A stretch of 64,000 nucleotides of DNA. Source: Pseudonocardia sp. ICBG1293 (GTDB lineage Bacteria > Actinomycetota > Actinomycetes > Mycobacteriales > Pseudonocardiaceae). Every line of letters begins with the position of its first letter. Position 1 is the stretch's first letter. Below are positions 16,753 through 25,096 of this stretch, one piece after another. The DNA lies in contig NZ_JAHLEL010000054.1 in the NCBI RefSeq assembly GCF_020131355.1, forward strand, positions 1-64,000, given 5' to 3'. Under the pieces are notes generated by a model that made no database searches, was not told the DNA's origin, and saw nothing but the letters and a program-made list of their open reading frames with translations. Position numbers and translations under genes: made by a program.

Positions 16753-17732
16753 GAGGTCGCGCGGATTGGTTGGTGATCATGGACGTCGTGCAGGTCGGGC
16801 GTTCCAGCGGTGTGTGGTCCAGGCCTGCCGAATCAAGCTACGGAGTGTGACGATCGTGTCGGCGAGGTCGAAGAACGCGTCGACGACGATTTCTCGTCGT
16901 TCGTAGCAGCGCTGCAGCCGGTTGAAGCTGTTGTGCCAAGCGTTGGTCCGCTCGACGTGCCAGCGGCGGGTGGCCTGGATCGGCGCTTTCTCACCCTTGT
17001 GCGCGATCTCGCCGTGCAGGCCTCGTTCGGCCAGCGTGTCGCGGGTCTTGCCGGAGTCATAGCCGGCGTCGAGGTGCACGGTGATGTCGTCGGGCAGCGG
17101 GCCGAGAGCATCGAGGCGGTCGAGGGTGGGGCCCAGTAGCGGGGAGTCGTGCCGGTTGGCTCCGGCCAGGACTCGGCCCAGCGGGATGCCGTATCCCTCG
17201 ACGAGCACCGAACGTTTCATACCCTGTTTGCGCCGGTCCACCGGCGACGGACCGGCGACCTCGCCGCCGCCGGGGGCCTTGGTGATGGCGCCATCGACGG
17301 CGATGTCGTGCAGCAGCAGACCGACGATGCGGTCGTAGGCGTCCAGGACGATCCGACGCAGCTGGGCGAAGACCCCGAGCCTGATCCACTCGTCACGACG
17401 ATCGCGGATGGTGGTCGCCGAGCAGGTGCTGTCAGCGATGCCCTCATACGAGCAGCCGAACCGCAGTACCTGCAGGAGCTTGTCGAACACGATCCGATCC
17501 GCGATCCGGCGGCGATGGCAGCCCAGCGGATGGGTGGGATCGAACTCGTCTCGATGAGGCAGCAGCGCGGTGAACTGGTCCCACAACGGCTCGGTCAGCC
17601 ATGATGGCAGGGTGGGCACGCGGCCTCCAGACGATCACGAAGCGTAGATAACTTCATGATCGGCAGGCCCGTACCCGCCCTCGCCCCCAGACACTCGACC
17701 GCGGCCAAGCTGTGACCAATCCGCGCGACCTC
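16753..17732 (-). mobile_element. IS5-family insertion sequence, copy 2 (inverted)
   Basis: Exact reverse complement of the 980-bp element at 11003-11982, with the same 18-bp perfect terminal repeats and TAA on both sides. It interrupts the pra-like gene. The end upstream of the transposase gene (at 17732) abuts the second MITE copy through a single TAA. In copy 1 it is the opposite end of the IS that abuts the MITE. Confidence 0.92.
16777..17619 (-). CDS. IS5-family transposase, second identical copy
   Basis: A 280-residue DDE transposase identical to the product of 11116-11958, with the same catalytic segments (VDGAITKAP, HLDAGYDSG, VERTNAWHNSF). The perfect identity implies very recent duplication. 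It is read opposite to the pra-like gene it interrupts. Confidence 0.92.
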   Translation of the reverse strand: MPTLPSWLTEPLWDQFTALLPHRDEFDPTHPLGCHRRRIADRIVFDKLLQVLRFGCSYEGIADSTCSATTIRDRRDEWIRLGVFAQLRRIVLDAYDRIVGLLLHDIAVDGAITKAPGGGEVAGPSPVDRRKQGMKRSVLVEGYGIPLGRVLAGANRHDSPLLGPTLDRLDALGPLPDDITVHLDAGYDSGKTRDTLAERGLHGEIAHKGEKAPIQATRRWHVERTNAWHNSFNRLQRCYERREIVVDAFFDLADTIVTLRSLIRQAWTTHRWNARPARRP

Positions 17733-17735
17733 TAA

Positions 17736-17856
17736 GAGGTCGTTTCAGAACGACTTGTCGAGTTTCCATTGACCCCTCGACGACAGATCAAACGGCAGGT
17801 CAGATAGCCGCTTGTCGTCTACAACAGACACGTCGACCTCGTTCTGAAATGACCTC
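17736..17856 (-). repeat. 121-bp MITE-like element, copy 2 (inverted)
   Basis: Exact reverse complement of 11986-12106 over all 121 bp, with TAA at both ends. Here the element lies next to the transposase-upstream end of the IS. It contains stops in the pra reading frame and has no open frame of its own. Confidence 0.88.
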
Positions 17857-18099
17857 TAAGACGGTGACGGTGAAGATCGCCGCGCCGCACCAGCCGGTCC
17901 CGCCCGAGGCCGCCGCGGGGCTGCCGTTCCGCCCGGTCGAGTTCGACGGCCTGACCGTCACCCCGTACGTGCAGGAGTCCGGCGGTCGGCCGCGGGTGGC
18001 CTACAGCTTCCGGGCCGCCGGGATGCGCGCCCCCGGCGGTCACCAGCGCCCGGGACCTGGCAAGAACCAGGACGCCGCCTGACCTGCGCTCTTGTAGGT

Positions 18100-18131
18100 G
18101 GAGGGGGCCCGCTGCAACGGGCTCCCCCTCC
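18100..18131 (+). terminator. Hairpin terminator after pra
   Basis: GGAGGGGGCCCG (18100-18111) pairs with CGGGCTCCCCCTCC (18118-18131), with one bulged position, around a 6-base loop. It starts 17 bp after the pra stop and precedes the insertion sequence. Confidence 0.7.
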
Positions 18132-18187
18132 GGATCTCCCTCACCCCACGCCCTAGCCAGGCATCTGAGTTCGGAAGGACACCGACC

Positions 18188-18682
18188 CTAGGGCGTGTCT
18201 CCTAAAGTGCGCAACCAGGTGACGATGGCCTTCAGTGCAACTCCGCCGCGGTAGGTCAGGGCGAGTTTGTCGTAGCGGGTCGCGAGGCCGCGCCACTGCT
18301 TGACCTCGCAGAACCCGCGTTCGACGACGTTGCGGCCGCGGTAGTCGACCCGGTCGAACGCCGGTGGTCGACCGCCGCGTGTGCCGCGTCGTTTCCGGTG
18401 TCCCTGCTGGTCAGCCGGCTCCGGGATGACCGCGACGATCCGTCGTCCGCGCAGGTGGGCGCGGATGGCGCGTGAGGAGTAGGCCTTATCTGCGCGGACC
18501 CGCTCGGGCCGGGTCCGCGGTCGGCCCGGACCGACCCGTCCGACGCTCAGATGTGACATCAGGTGCGCGAACATCGGGGCGTCACCGGCCTGGCCAGGGC
18601 CGACCAGTACGACCAGCGGGCGGCCGTGTCCGTCAACGAGCTGGTGGATCTTCGTGCCGAGCCCTCCGCGGGAGCGGCCCAA
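18188..18682 (-). CDS. IS5-family transposase, C-terminal frame (orfB)
   Basis: This frame encodes GRSRGGLGTKIHQLVDGHGRPL, the second catalytic Asp in RADKAYSS and Glu in NVVERGFCEVKQWRG, ending in the left terminal repeat. Its own ATG (18682) is probably not the real start: homologous sequence continues upstream in the same frame to the poly-G crossover with orfA. Both frames appear undamaged, so the element may be active. Confidence 0.85.
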   Translation of the reverse strand: MGRSRGGLGTKIHQLVDGHGRPLVVLVGPGQAGDAPMFAHLMSHLSVGRVGPGRPRTRPERVRADKAYSSRAIRAHLRGRRIVAVIPEPADQQGHRKRRGTRGGRPPAFDRVDYRGRNVVERGFCEVKQWRGLATRYDKLALTYRGGVALKAIVTWLRTLGDTP

Positions 18683-19133
18683 GGCGTGATCGGGCGGCTC
18701 GATCAGCAGATTCTTGTAGTTCGATCCGGCCCCCTGTGTCCCGCTTCAGGGTCGCGGCGTGTTGGTGAGCGCGGATGATCGTCGAGTCGACCGACACGGC
18801 CCAGTCCACGAGACCGGCGGAGTCGGCATCGGCGAGCAGAGCTGCGAGAACCTGGTCCCAGGTGCCGTCACCGCAGTAGCGGCGGTGGCGTTTCCATAGG
18901 GTCTGCCACGGCCCGAACTCGACCGGGACATCACGCCAGGCCAGCCCGCAGCGGAACCGGTAGATGATCCCCTCGATCACTCTGCGGTGATCGGCGAACG
19001 GGCGCCCTGGCATCCCGTCCGACGAGGGCAGTAACGGCTCGAGTCGGTCCCACTGGGCATCGGTCAGGACGGCACGGCGCGACACCTACTGATCATCGCG
19101 CAGGCCCGACCAGCCGGGTTAGGAGACGCGCCC
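18191..19133 (-). mobile_element. IS5-family insertion sequence with two overlapping transposase frames
   Basis: A 943-bp element ending in near-perfect inverted repeats (GGGCGTGTCTCCTAA at the left, the complement of GGGCGCGTCTCCTAA at the right) and flanked by TA within CTAG, the IS427-type target. It lies directly in front of the start codon at 19137. It has separated the original ribosome-binding site GGAAGGA (about 18171-18178) from that gene. Confidence 0.88.
18633..19085 (-). CDS. IS5-family transposase, N-terminal frame (orfA)
   Basis: The frame starts at ATG 19085 and encodes the DUF4096-like DNA-binding region (LTDAQWDRLEPLLPSSDGMPG) and the first part of the catalytic domain with the first Asp in SVDSTIIRAHQHAA. 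After KRDTGG it runs out of frame. The continuation (YKNLLIEPPDHALGRSRGGL) is in the frame of the second reading frame. A run of five G at the crossover is a typical slippery site, so the full transposase is probably made by ribosomal frameshifting. Confidence 0.85.
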   Translation of the reverse strand: MSRRAVLTDAQWDRLEPLLPSSDGMPGRPFADHRRVIEGIIYRFRCGLAWRDVPVEFGPWQTLWKRHRRYCGDGTWDQVLAALLADADSAGLVDWAVSVDSTIIRAHQHAATLKRDTGGRIELQESADRAARSRLGPLPRRARHEDPPAR

Positions 19134-19136
19134 TAG

Positions 19137-19595
19137 ATGAACACCCATTCCGCACCCGCCCCCACCGCCACCGAGACCGGTTCGACGGTGGTTCCGGTGG
19201 CCCGGCTCGTGGAGGCCGGCCTCCGCCGGGTCGCCGTCGCCATCGCGGCCACACTCGACCCGGTTCCGTCGCTGGACCCGGTCGCGCACGCGGCCCGCGC
19301 CCGGCGCCTGGCCGAGCTGCACTCGCGCCGGGCCCGCTGGTGGGCGGTGTTGGAGCGCAGCATCGTCGCCGACCACGCCATGCCGATGATCCACGCCCAG
19401 GCCGCCTACGCCGCGGTCTCGGTCGCCGAGCGCGAGGCTCGGTTCTGGTCCGACACCGCCGACGACTGGCAGGCCCGCGCCGACCGGCGTCCGACCTCCG
19501 AGGTCGCGGGGGCCATGTCGAACTGGCACGACCTCGGCCTGACCGAGCCCACCGCCCCCGGCCTCCCCGACACCTCGACGGCGGTGGCCCGATGA
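19137..19595 (+). CDS. Hypothetical AICE protein
   Basis: The 152-residue protein is largely alpha-helical, with a long Ala/Arg-rich amphipathic helix region (about residues 20-110) and a Pro-rich tail. I do not recognise it beyond its place as first gene of the AICE rep/tra operon. The ATG at 19137 comes four bases after the insertion sequence, whose end provides AGGAG 11 bases upstream and may serve as ribosome-binding site. The stop overlaps the next start by four bases (ATGA). Confidence 0.75.
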   Translation: MNTHSAPAPTATETGSTVVPVARLVEAGLRRVAVAIAATLDPVPSLDPVAHAARARRLAELHSRRARWWAVLERSIVADHAMPMIHAQAAYAAVSVAEREARFWSDTADDWQARADRRPTSEVAGAMSNWHDLGLTEPTAPGLPDTSTAVAR

Positions 19596-19951
19596 GCCCC
19601 GTGTCGTCCGGCCGGCCGGTGCTGCGGCTGGTCCCCATCACCGACCCCACCGTCGCCGTCACCGGACCAGGCTGGCGCCAAGACGCCGCCTGCCGCGGGT
19701 TGGACACCGAGCTGTTCTTCCCCGTCGACGACCGCGCCGCCTCGGTAGAGCCGCCGCGTCGGGTGTGCCGGGGCTGCCCCGTGCGCGCCGCCTGCCTGGC
19801 CGACGTCCTCGCCACGGAGGACCCGGCGCGGCGGTTCGGGATCACCGGCGGCACCACCCCCGCGGAGCGCCGGACCCTGCACCGCGCCGGACTCACCATC
19901 ACCACCGCCCCCGCCACCACGGTCCCGACGGCCGGGGGTGACGTCGCATGA
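19592..19951 (+). CDS. WhiB-family iron-sulfur regulator of the AICE
   Basis: The 119-residue protein has the four invariant WhiB cysteines (Cys34, Cys59, Cys62, Cys68) in the arrangement DAACRG ... VCRGCPVRAAC, which would bind a [4Fe-4S] cluster. The turn after them reads GITGGTTPAERR in place of the usual GxWGG, followed by a short basic tail. Wbl proteins bind sigma factor region 4 and act as redox-responsive regulators. It sits within the transfer operon, coupled by four-base overlaps on both sides, so it probably regulates element genes. Confidence 0.85.
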   Translation: MSPVSSGRPVLRLVPITDPTVAVTGPGWRQDAACRGLDTELFFPVDDRAASVEPPRRVCRGCPVRAACLADVLATEDPARRFGITGGTTPAERRTLHRAGLTITTAPATTVPTAGGDVA

Positions 19952-20106
19952 GCGCCGCGAAGCCGCCGCGCCCGCCGCGGTGCGAGGTCTGCCGGACCCC
20001 GCTGCACGAGCGCCCCGACCCGCGGCGCCGTCGGTGCGCCGATCACCTCGACCAGCTCGTGCTCGTTCCGCTCACCACCGTCCGTCGGAAGGGAGACCGT
20101 CGATGA
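19948..20106 (+). CDS. Small zinc-finger-like protein, 52 residues
   Basis: A short frame between the WhiB and translocase genes, joined to both by ATGA overlaps (19948 and 20103). The product is very basic (12 Arg) and has CEVC followed 15 residues later by CADH, a CCCH-type zinc knuckle. The tight overlap on both sides and conserved-looking metal ligands support translation. A role in DNA binding during transfer is possible but not shown. Confidence 0.7.
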   Translation: MSAAKPPRPPRCEVCRTPLHERPDPRRRRCADHLDQLVLVPLTTVRRKGDRR

Positions 20107-21746
20107 TCACCACCACCCTCGCCGCCGTCGTCACCCCGGCTGCGGACGTGCCGCTGTCCTGGGAGCAGATCAGCATGGTCGGCGGCGCCGCCCTGGCAGC
20201 CGTGCTCTACGTCCTGTACCGGGTCGGGCACTACCTCGCGCGGGTCCTGGAAGCCCTCGCCACCGCCGCCGTGGTGTTCGTCGCCCTCTACCTCGCCGCC
20301 AAGGGCATCGTCCTCGCGCTGGTGTGGGCGGCCCGGCACTGGCGCACCACCTCCACCATCACGGTGGTGTCGGCGTGGTGCTGGTGGTGGGGCTGGCCGT
20401 CGCTGCTGCTCGTCGCGCTCACCGTCGCGGCCGCGCTAGGGCTGTGGCGGGTCGCGGCGCCGCTGCCGTTCGACCACTGGGCCGGGCGGCGGATCCGGTC
20501 GTGGTGGCAGCGCTGGGCCGTCTACGCCCCGCGGATGCCGCGCTGGCTGCGCTCCTGCAACCTGACCGTCCCCGACCGGGCCGGGGCCACGGTCATCCAG
20601 GTCAACCCGCTCCGACGGACCGCGACCGCGCCCCGGTCCCGGCCGCGCCGCGACCAGCTCCCGCGCATCCTGTCGGTGCGTTCCGGCCCGTCCTGGGACG
20701 AAGTGACGGTGCGTCTGGTGCCCGGGCAGACCCCGGAGGACTTCGACACCGCCGCCCGGGCGCTGGCCGTCGCTCGCGGGGTGAACCGCTGCCAGGTCCG
20801 CGAGCTGGGCCCGAACGTGGTGTCGATCGACTACCAGCGCCGCAACCTGCTCGACCGCGTCATCGACGCCCCCGTCCTCGACGCGATGGCCGGCCTCACC
20901 GGCGACGCGATCGACCTGGACCGAGTCGTGTCCGGGGCGACGGAGTACGGGACCGAGTGGCGGCAGTCGATCCGCGGCAGCCACACCCTGGTCGGCGGCG
21001 CCACCGGCGCGGGCAAGGGCTCCCTGATGTGGGCGCCCCTGCTCTCGATCGCACCCGCGATCCGGGACGGCCTGGTGCGGGTCAACGGGATCGACCCCAA
21101 GGGCATGGAACTTGCCTACGGCCGCGACGTCTTCCACCGCTACGCCGTCACCTCCCGCGACGCGTTGGCGCTGCTCGACGACCTGGTCGAGCAGATGGAG
21201 ACCCGCAAACGCGCCCACGCCGGAACCACCCGCCTCGTGCCGATCACCCGCGACACCCCGTTGGAGATCGTCGAGTTCGACGAGATCGGCGCCCTGCTCC
21301 GCTACGTCGGCGACCGCAAAACCCGCGAAGCGATCACCGAGCGCATCGCGCTGCTGACCACCCAGGGCCGCGCCCTCGGATACACCGTCCGCGGCTACGT
21401 GCAGGAGCCGACCAAGGACACCGTCCCGGTCCGGGAGCTGTTCCCGCGCCGCATCTGCCTGCGCGTGGCCTCCAAGAGCCACGTCGGGATGGTCCTCGGG
21501 GACCAGGTCTATGACCGGGGCGCGTGGGCGAACCGCATCGGCGAGTCCGAACCCGGCGTCGGCTACCTGTTCGGCGAGGGCGTCCGCGAACCCCTGCGGG
21601 TCCGGGCGTCCTGGGTGCCGGACGAGGCGATCAAGGCTCTCGAACGGTTCGTGACCGCACCCTCCCCGGACCCGGCCCGACGGCCGGCGCCGGTGCTGCC
21701 GTTCCGGCCTGGTACGCCCGCTCTGCCCACCGGAGGTGCCGCATGA
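20103..21746 (+). CDS. FtsK/SpoIIIE-type DNA translocase of the AICE (TraSA-like)
   Basis: The 547-residue protein has three hydrophobic segments in the first 125 residues, then a cytoplasmic motor domain with Walker A GGATGAGKGS (about residues 297-306) and Walker B VEFDEIGALL (about 386-395). This is the layout of TraSA/TraB proteins, which move double-stranded plasmid DNA between mycelial compartments in pSAM2-like conjugation. ATG 20103 overlaps the preceding stop by four bases, and its own stop overlaps repSA in the same way. No relaxase or type IV secretion genes are present, in line with this transfer mode. Confidence 0.9.
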   Translation: MITTTLAAVVTPAADVPLSWEQISMVGGAALAAVLYVLYRVGHYLARVLEALATAAVVFVALYLAAKGIVLALVWAARHWRTTSTITVVSAWCWWWGWPSLLLVALTVAAALGLWRVAAPLPFDHWAGRRIRSWWQRWAVYAPRMPRWLRSCNLTVPDRAGATVIQVNPLRRTATAPRSRPRRDQLPRILSVRSGPSWDEVTVRLVPGQTPEDFDTAARALAVARGVNRCQVRELGPNVVSIDYQRRNLLDRVIDAPVLDAMAGLTGDAIDLDRVVSGATEYGTEWRQSIRGSHTLVGGATGAGKGSLMWAPLLSIAPAIRDGLVRVNGIDPKGMELAYGRDVFHRYAVTSRDALALLDDLVEQMETRKRAHAGTTRLVPITRDTPLEIVEFDEIGALLRYVGDRKTREAITERIALLTTQGRALGYTVRGYVQEPTKDTVPVRELFPRRICLRVASKSHVGMVLGDQVYDRGAWANRIGESEPGVGYLFGEGVREPLRVRASWVPDEAIKALERFVTAPSPDPARRPAPVLPFRPGTPALPTGGAA

Positions 21747-23407
21747 CCGCCGAGCAGACCGCCCCGGCGGCTGTGGACCAGGAGTCGATGACCCGCGCCC
21801 AGAAGGCGATGCTCGCCCTCTCGGCCGAGGTCGCGAACCAGCTCGCCGAGGACCACGGAGTGTGCGTCCGACCGCTCGCGATGCGCCGGATCGACCAGAG
21901 CACGGGTCGGGTCGACGTCGTTCCCGTGCCGTGCGGGTCGACGCGGGAGGACCAGTGCCGCCCGTGCGCGGAGAAGGCCCGACGCCTGCGGATGGTCCAG
22001 TGCCGCGAGGGCTGGCACCTCGAGAACGAACCCATCGCCAAGCCCGCCGACCCCACCACAGCGCAGAAGGAGCTGATGACGGTCCGCGCCGACCTGCACG
22101 CCGCCTACACCGACGCCCGCGCCAAGGGCGACGACGCCGAGTGCGAGGAGATCCGCGAGACCGTCGCCGAGCTCGACCAGGAACTACGCGCCCTCGGCGT
22201 CCGAGGACGGCTCGCCCCGCTCGACCCCGGCCCGCAGACCGTGCGTCGCTCGACCCGGCGTCGGCAGGACGCGCCGAACCTTCCGCGGCGTCCGGTGGAG
22301 GACCGCACCGTGGGCCGGGTGTTCGGCGGGAAGTACCGGCCCTCGACCTTCCTCACGCTCACGCTGGATACCTATGGGCGGGTGGACAAGCACGGCGCCG
22401 CCCTCGACCCCGACTCCTACGACTACCGCCGCGCCGCGCGGGACGCGATCCACTTCCCGAAGCTGCTCGACCGGTTCTGGCAGAACACCCGCCGGTGCGT
22501 GGGCTGGGACGTGCAGTACTTCGGCACCGTCGAGCCCCAGAAACGCGGAGCACCGCACTTCCACGCCGCCATCCGCGGCACCATCCCCCGCTCGGAACTG
22601 CGCGCGATCACAGCTGCGACGTATCACCAGGTGTGGTGGCCCGCCCACGACGAACTCGTCTACAGCGGGGACCGGCTCCCGCGCTGGGACAACCACCACC
22701 GCGCGTTCGTCGACCCGCAGACCCGCGAACCGCTACCGACCTGGGACGAGGCCACCGACCCCGACGCGCTCACAGCTCCGGCGCACACAGTCGTGTTCGG
22801 GCCGCAGGTCCACGTCAAGGGCATCCTCGGCGGCACCGAAGAAGCCGGACGGCACATCGGCTACCTGACCAAGTACCTCACCAAGAGCATCGGGCAGGCC
22901 GCCGGCCTCGACGACACCGCCACCGCCCGGCAGCGCGAGCACGCACGCCGCCTGGCCGCCGAGCTGGCGATCACCCCGTGCTCGCCGCGCTGCCCGATCT
23001 GGCTGCTCTACGGGATCGAGCCCAAGGGCGCCCGACCCGGAACAACGCCAGGGCATTGCAAGGGCAAAGCGCACAAGCCCGAACACCTCGGCATCGCCGG
23101 ACGCCGGGTGCTCGTCTCCCGCAAGTGGTCCAACAAGAGCCTGAGCGACCACCGCGCGGAGCGGACCGCATTCGTTCGGCAACTCCTCGACCGCGCCGGG
23201 GTCCAGCCCGCCTACGCCGTCGACGACGGCCCGTTCGAGTGGGAGACCACGAAACCTGGGGACACCGACGTGCCACCCCGCACTGTGCTGCTGCTCCACG
23301 CGATCAACCAACGGAGTCGATGGCGCGCCGACTACGACGCCGCCGTTCTCGCCACCACCGACGCGGCACCCGATGACCGTTCGGCAACCGAGGGAGCAGC
23401 GGCATGA
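21743..23407 (+). CDS. Replication initiator protein, RepSA family
   Basis: The 554-residue protein has rolling-circle initiator motifs: FLTLTLDTYG (motif 1), the His-hydrophobic-His motif PHFHAAIRG near residue 267, and YLTKYLTKS near residue 373 carrying the probable nucleophilic Tyr. An N-terminal CRPC pair and later CSPRCP and GHCKG segments suggest a zinc site. RepSA nicks the element origin for replication of the excised circle. The start ATG 21743 overlaps the translocase stop by four bases; the stop overlaps xis likewise. The gene looks intact. Confidence 0.9.
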   Translation: MTAEQTAPAAVDQESMTRAQKAMLALSAEVANQLAEDHGVCVRPLAMRRIDQSTGRVDVVPVPCGSTREDQCRPCAEKARRLRMVQCREGWHLENEPIAKPADPTTAQKELMTVRADLHAAYTDARAKGDDAECEEIRETVAELDQELRALGVRGRLAPLDPGPQTVRRSTRRRQDAPNLPRRPVEDRTVGRVFGGKYRPSTFLTLTLDTYGRVDKHGAALDPDSYDYRRAARDAIHFPKLLDRFWQNTRRCVGWDVQYFGTVEPQKRGAPHFHAAIRGTIPRSELRAITAATYHQVWWPAHDELVYSGDRLPRWDNHHRAFVDPQTREPLPTWDEATDPDALTAPAHTVVFGPQVHVKGILGGTEEAGRHIGYLTKYLTKSIGQAAGLDDTATARQREHARRLAAELAITPCSPRCPIWLLYGIEPKGARPGTTPGHCKGKAHKPEHLGIAGRRVLVSRKWSNKSLSDHRAERTAFVRQLLDRAGVQPAYAVDDGPFEWETTKPGDTDVPPRTVLLLHAINQRSRWRADYDAAVLATTDAAPDDRSATEGAAA

Positions 23408-23592
23408 CGAAGGCGACGGAGCGGCTGACGGTCATGCAGGTGTGCGCGGAGCTGGGGATCTCGCGGTCGACGTTCTACGAGTGGCGGGCGAAGAACCGGG
23501 CGCCGCGGTGCATCAAGCTCCCCAACGGTGACCTGCGGGTCCGTCGTGCGGAGTTGGAGCGCTGGCTCGACGCGCACGAGGAGGCGGCCTGA
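23404..23592 (+). CDS. xis: Excisionase / helix-turn-helix protein (Xis)
   Basis: The 62-residue protein consists of a MerR-type winged helix: LTVMQVCAELGISRSTFYEWR (helix-turn-helix), a wing with APRCIKLPNGDLRVRR, and a final helix LERWLDAHEE. This is the standard Xis of actinomycete integrative elements, which bends att DNA and directs the integrase towards excision. Its stop shares one base with the start of int, so the two are co-translated. Confidence 0.9.
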   Translation: MTKATERLTVMQVCAELGISRSTFYEWRAKNRAPRCIKLPNGDLRVRRAELERWLDAHEEAA

Positions 23593-24959
23593 TGGAGACC
23601 TCCTATGACGTGCGGATCTGGAAGGTCGAGGTGTACTCGGGCGCTCGCACGACGACGCACACCGTGAAGTGGTCGGTCGCCGGCCGACGCTGGCGGGTCC
23701 CGTACAAGACCGCCGCTCTGGCGGACGCCGTCCGTTCCGAGCTGCTGGTCGCCGCCCGGCGTGGCGAGGCATTCTCGCTGGACACCGGCCGTCCGATGTC
23801 GATGGATCGGTCCGAGCGTCGTGTGGGGTGGCTGCCGTTCGCCCGCGAGTACGTGGCGATGAAGTGGCCGCACCTGGCCCCGAACTCACGACGCAACACG
23901 GCGCGGGCACTCACCAACGCCACCCTCGCGCTGCTCACCGGCGAGCGAGGCCGGCCGGATGACGCGACACTGCGCAAGGCGCTCACCGCCTGGGCGTTCA
24001 ACGTCCGGGCCAGCTCGAACGGCACACCACCGGAACAGATCACACGGGCGCTGTCCTGGCTCGAACGGAACACCCGCGAGGTCGGTGAGCTGGCCGAGCC
24101 CGTCGTCGTCCGCGCCGTCCTGGACGCCCTCGCGGTTCGTGGAGACGGCGGCCGCGCAGCCCCTGCCTCGATCGCTCGGCAACGCGGCGTCGTGGTCAAC
24201 CTCGGCGAGTACGCGGTGGAGCGCCGTCTCCTGACCCGCAACCCGGTCACCGCGATCGCGTGGAAGATCCCGCGCACGGTGAAGACGGTGGACAAGCGAG
24301 CCGTCGTCAACACCGCCCAAGCCCGCGCCCTGCTGTCCGCCGTCGGCAGCCAGAAGCCGAGCGGCCCGGGCCTGGTCGCCTTCTTCGGCCTGCTCTACTA
24401 CGCCGCCCTCCGGCCGGGCGAGGCCGTGACGCTGCGCGCAGCTGACCTCCGGCTGCCCGACGAGGGCTGGGGCGAGCTGCTGCTGACCGGCTCCACCCCC
24501 GAGGCCGGCGCTTCCTGGACCGACAACGGCCGACGTCGCGAGGAGCGGGAGTTGAAGCACCGGGCCCGCGGTGAGACCCGCTCGGTCCCGTCTCCCCCTC
24601 CGCTCACCGTCCTGCTGCGGGCGCACCTCGCCGAGCACGGCACGACACCGGATGGCCGGCTGTTCCGCGGTGTCCGCGGCGGCGATCTCCCGGAAGGCAC
24701 CTACTGCCGCGTCTGGCGGAAGGCCCGGATGGTCGCTCTCACCGAGTCGGAAGCCGCCTCACCGCTCGCACGTCGTCCTTACGACCTGCGCCATGCCGCC
24801 GTGTCGACGTGGCTCAACGCCGGTGTCCCGTCGACCCAGGTCGCTGAGTGGGCCGGGCACAGCGTCGCCGTCCTGCACCAGATCTACGCCAAGACCATCG
24901 TCGGCCAGGAGGACGCCGCACGGCAGCGGATCGCCGACGCCCTCGGGGATGCCTCGTGA
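23592..24959 (+). CDS. int: Tyrosine recombinase / integrase of the AICE
   Basis: The 455-residue integrase has an N-terminal arm-binding and core-binding region (about 1-200) and a C-terminal catalytic domain with the first Arg in ALRPGEAV (about 274), the HxxR-box region YDLRHAAVSTW (about 396-406), His in AGHSVAVL (about 421) and the nucleophile Tyr in IYAK (about 430). It lies 137 bp from the 3' end of a tRNA gene on the opposite strand, the usual place of the attachment site. ATG 23592 overlaps xis by one base. Confidence 0.9.
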   Translation: METSYDVRIWKVEVYSGARTTTHTVKWSVAGRRWRVPYKTAALADAVRSELLVAARRGEAFSLDTGRPMSMDRSERRVGWLPFAREYVAMKWPHLAPNSRRNTARALTNATLALLTGERGRPDDATLRKALTAWAFNVRASSNGTPPEQITRALSWLERNTREVGELAEPVVVRAVLDALAVRGDGGRAAPASIARQRGVVVNLGEYAVERRLLTRNPVTAIAWKIPRTVKTVDKRAVVNTAQARALLSAVGSQKPSGPGLVAFFGLLYYAALRPGEAVTLRAADLRLPDEGWGELLLTGSTPEAGASWTDNGRRREERELKHRARGETRSVPSPPPLTVLLRAHLAEHGTTPDGRLFRGVRGGDLPEGTYCRVWRKARMVALTESEAASPLARRPYDLRHAAVSTWLNAGVPSTQVAEWAGHSVAVLHQIYAKTIVGQEDAARQRIADALGDAS

Positions 24960-25096
24960 GCGACGAAACTTCGGTACGTATTCGGTACAGCCACCCGCCG
25001 AACCCCGGTCAGGGCCGGATACGACCGGACAACATCATCTTCGCGCGGACGGGCGTAGCCGCTGGTCAGGGGCGTAGTGTCGGGGTGGTTGCGGGG

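Larger units (their letters stand above)
16550..18082 (+). pseudogene. pra-like gene (plasmid replication, integration and excision activator) split by IS and MITE
   Basis: The 5' part (16550-16752) encodes MAITNKFPVAMGDVFPHGAF through SVSVLDADPAARRTDK; the 3' part (17860-18082) continues TVTVKIAAPHQP, LPFRPVEFDGLTVTPYVQ and YSFRAAGMRAPG. Deleting 16753-17859 (IS, shared TAA, MITE and one TAA) restores one 141-residue frame exactly, with the codon GAT-AAG at the join. Pra-type proteins activate the rep-xis-int operon of pSAM2-like elements. With the split, only a truncated product of about 68 native residues can be made. ATG 16550 follows CTGGAGGCCAGTC. Downstream is a hairpin terminator. Confidence 0.88.
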
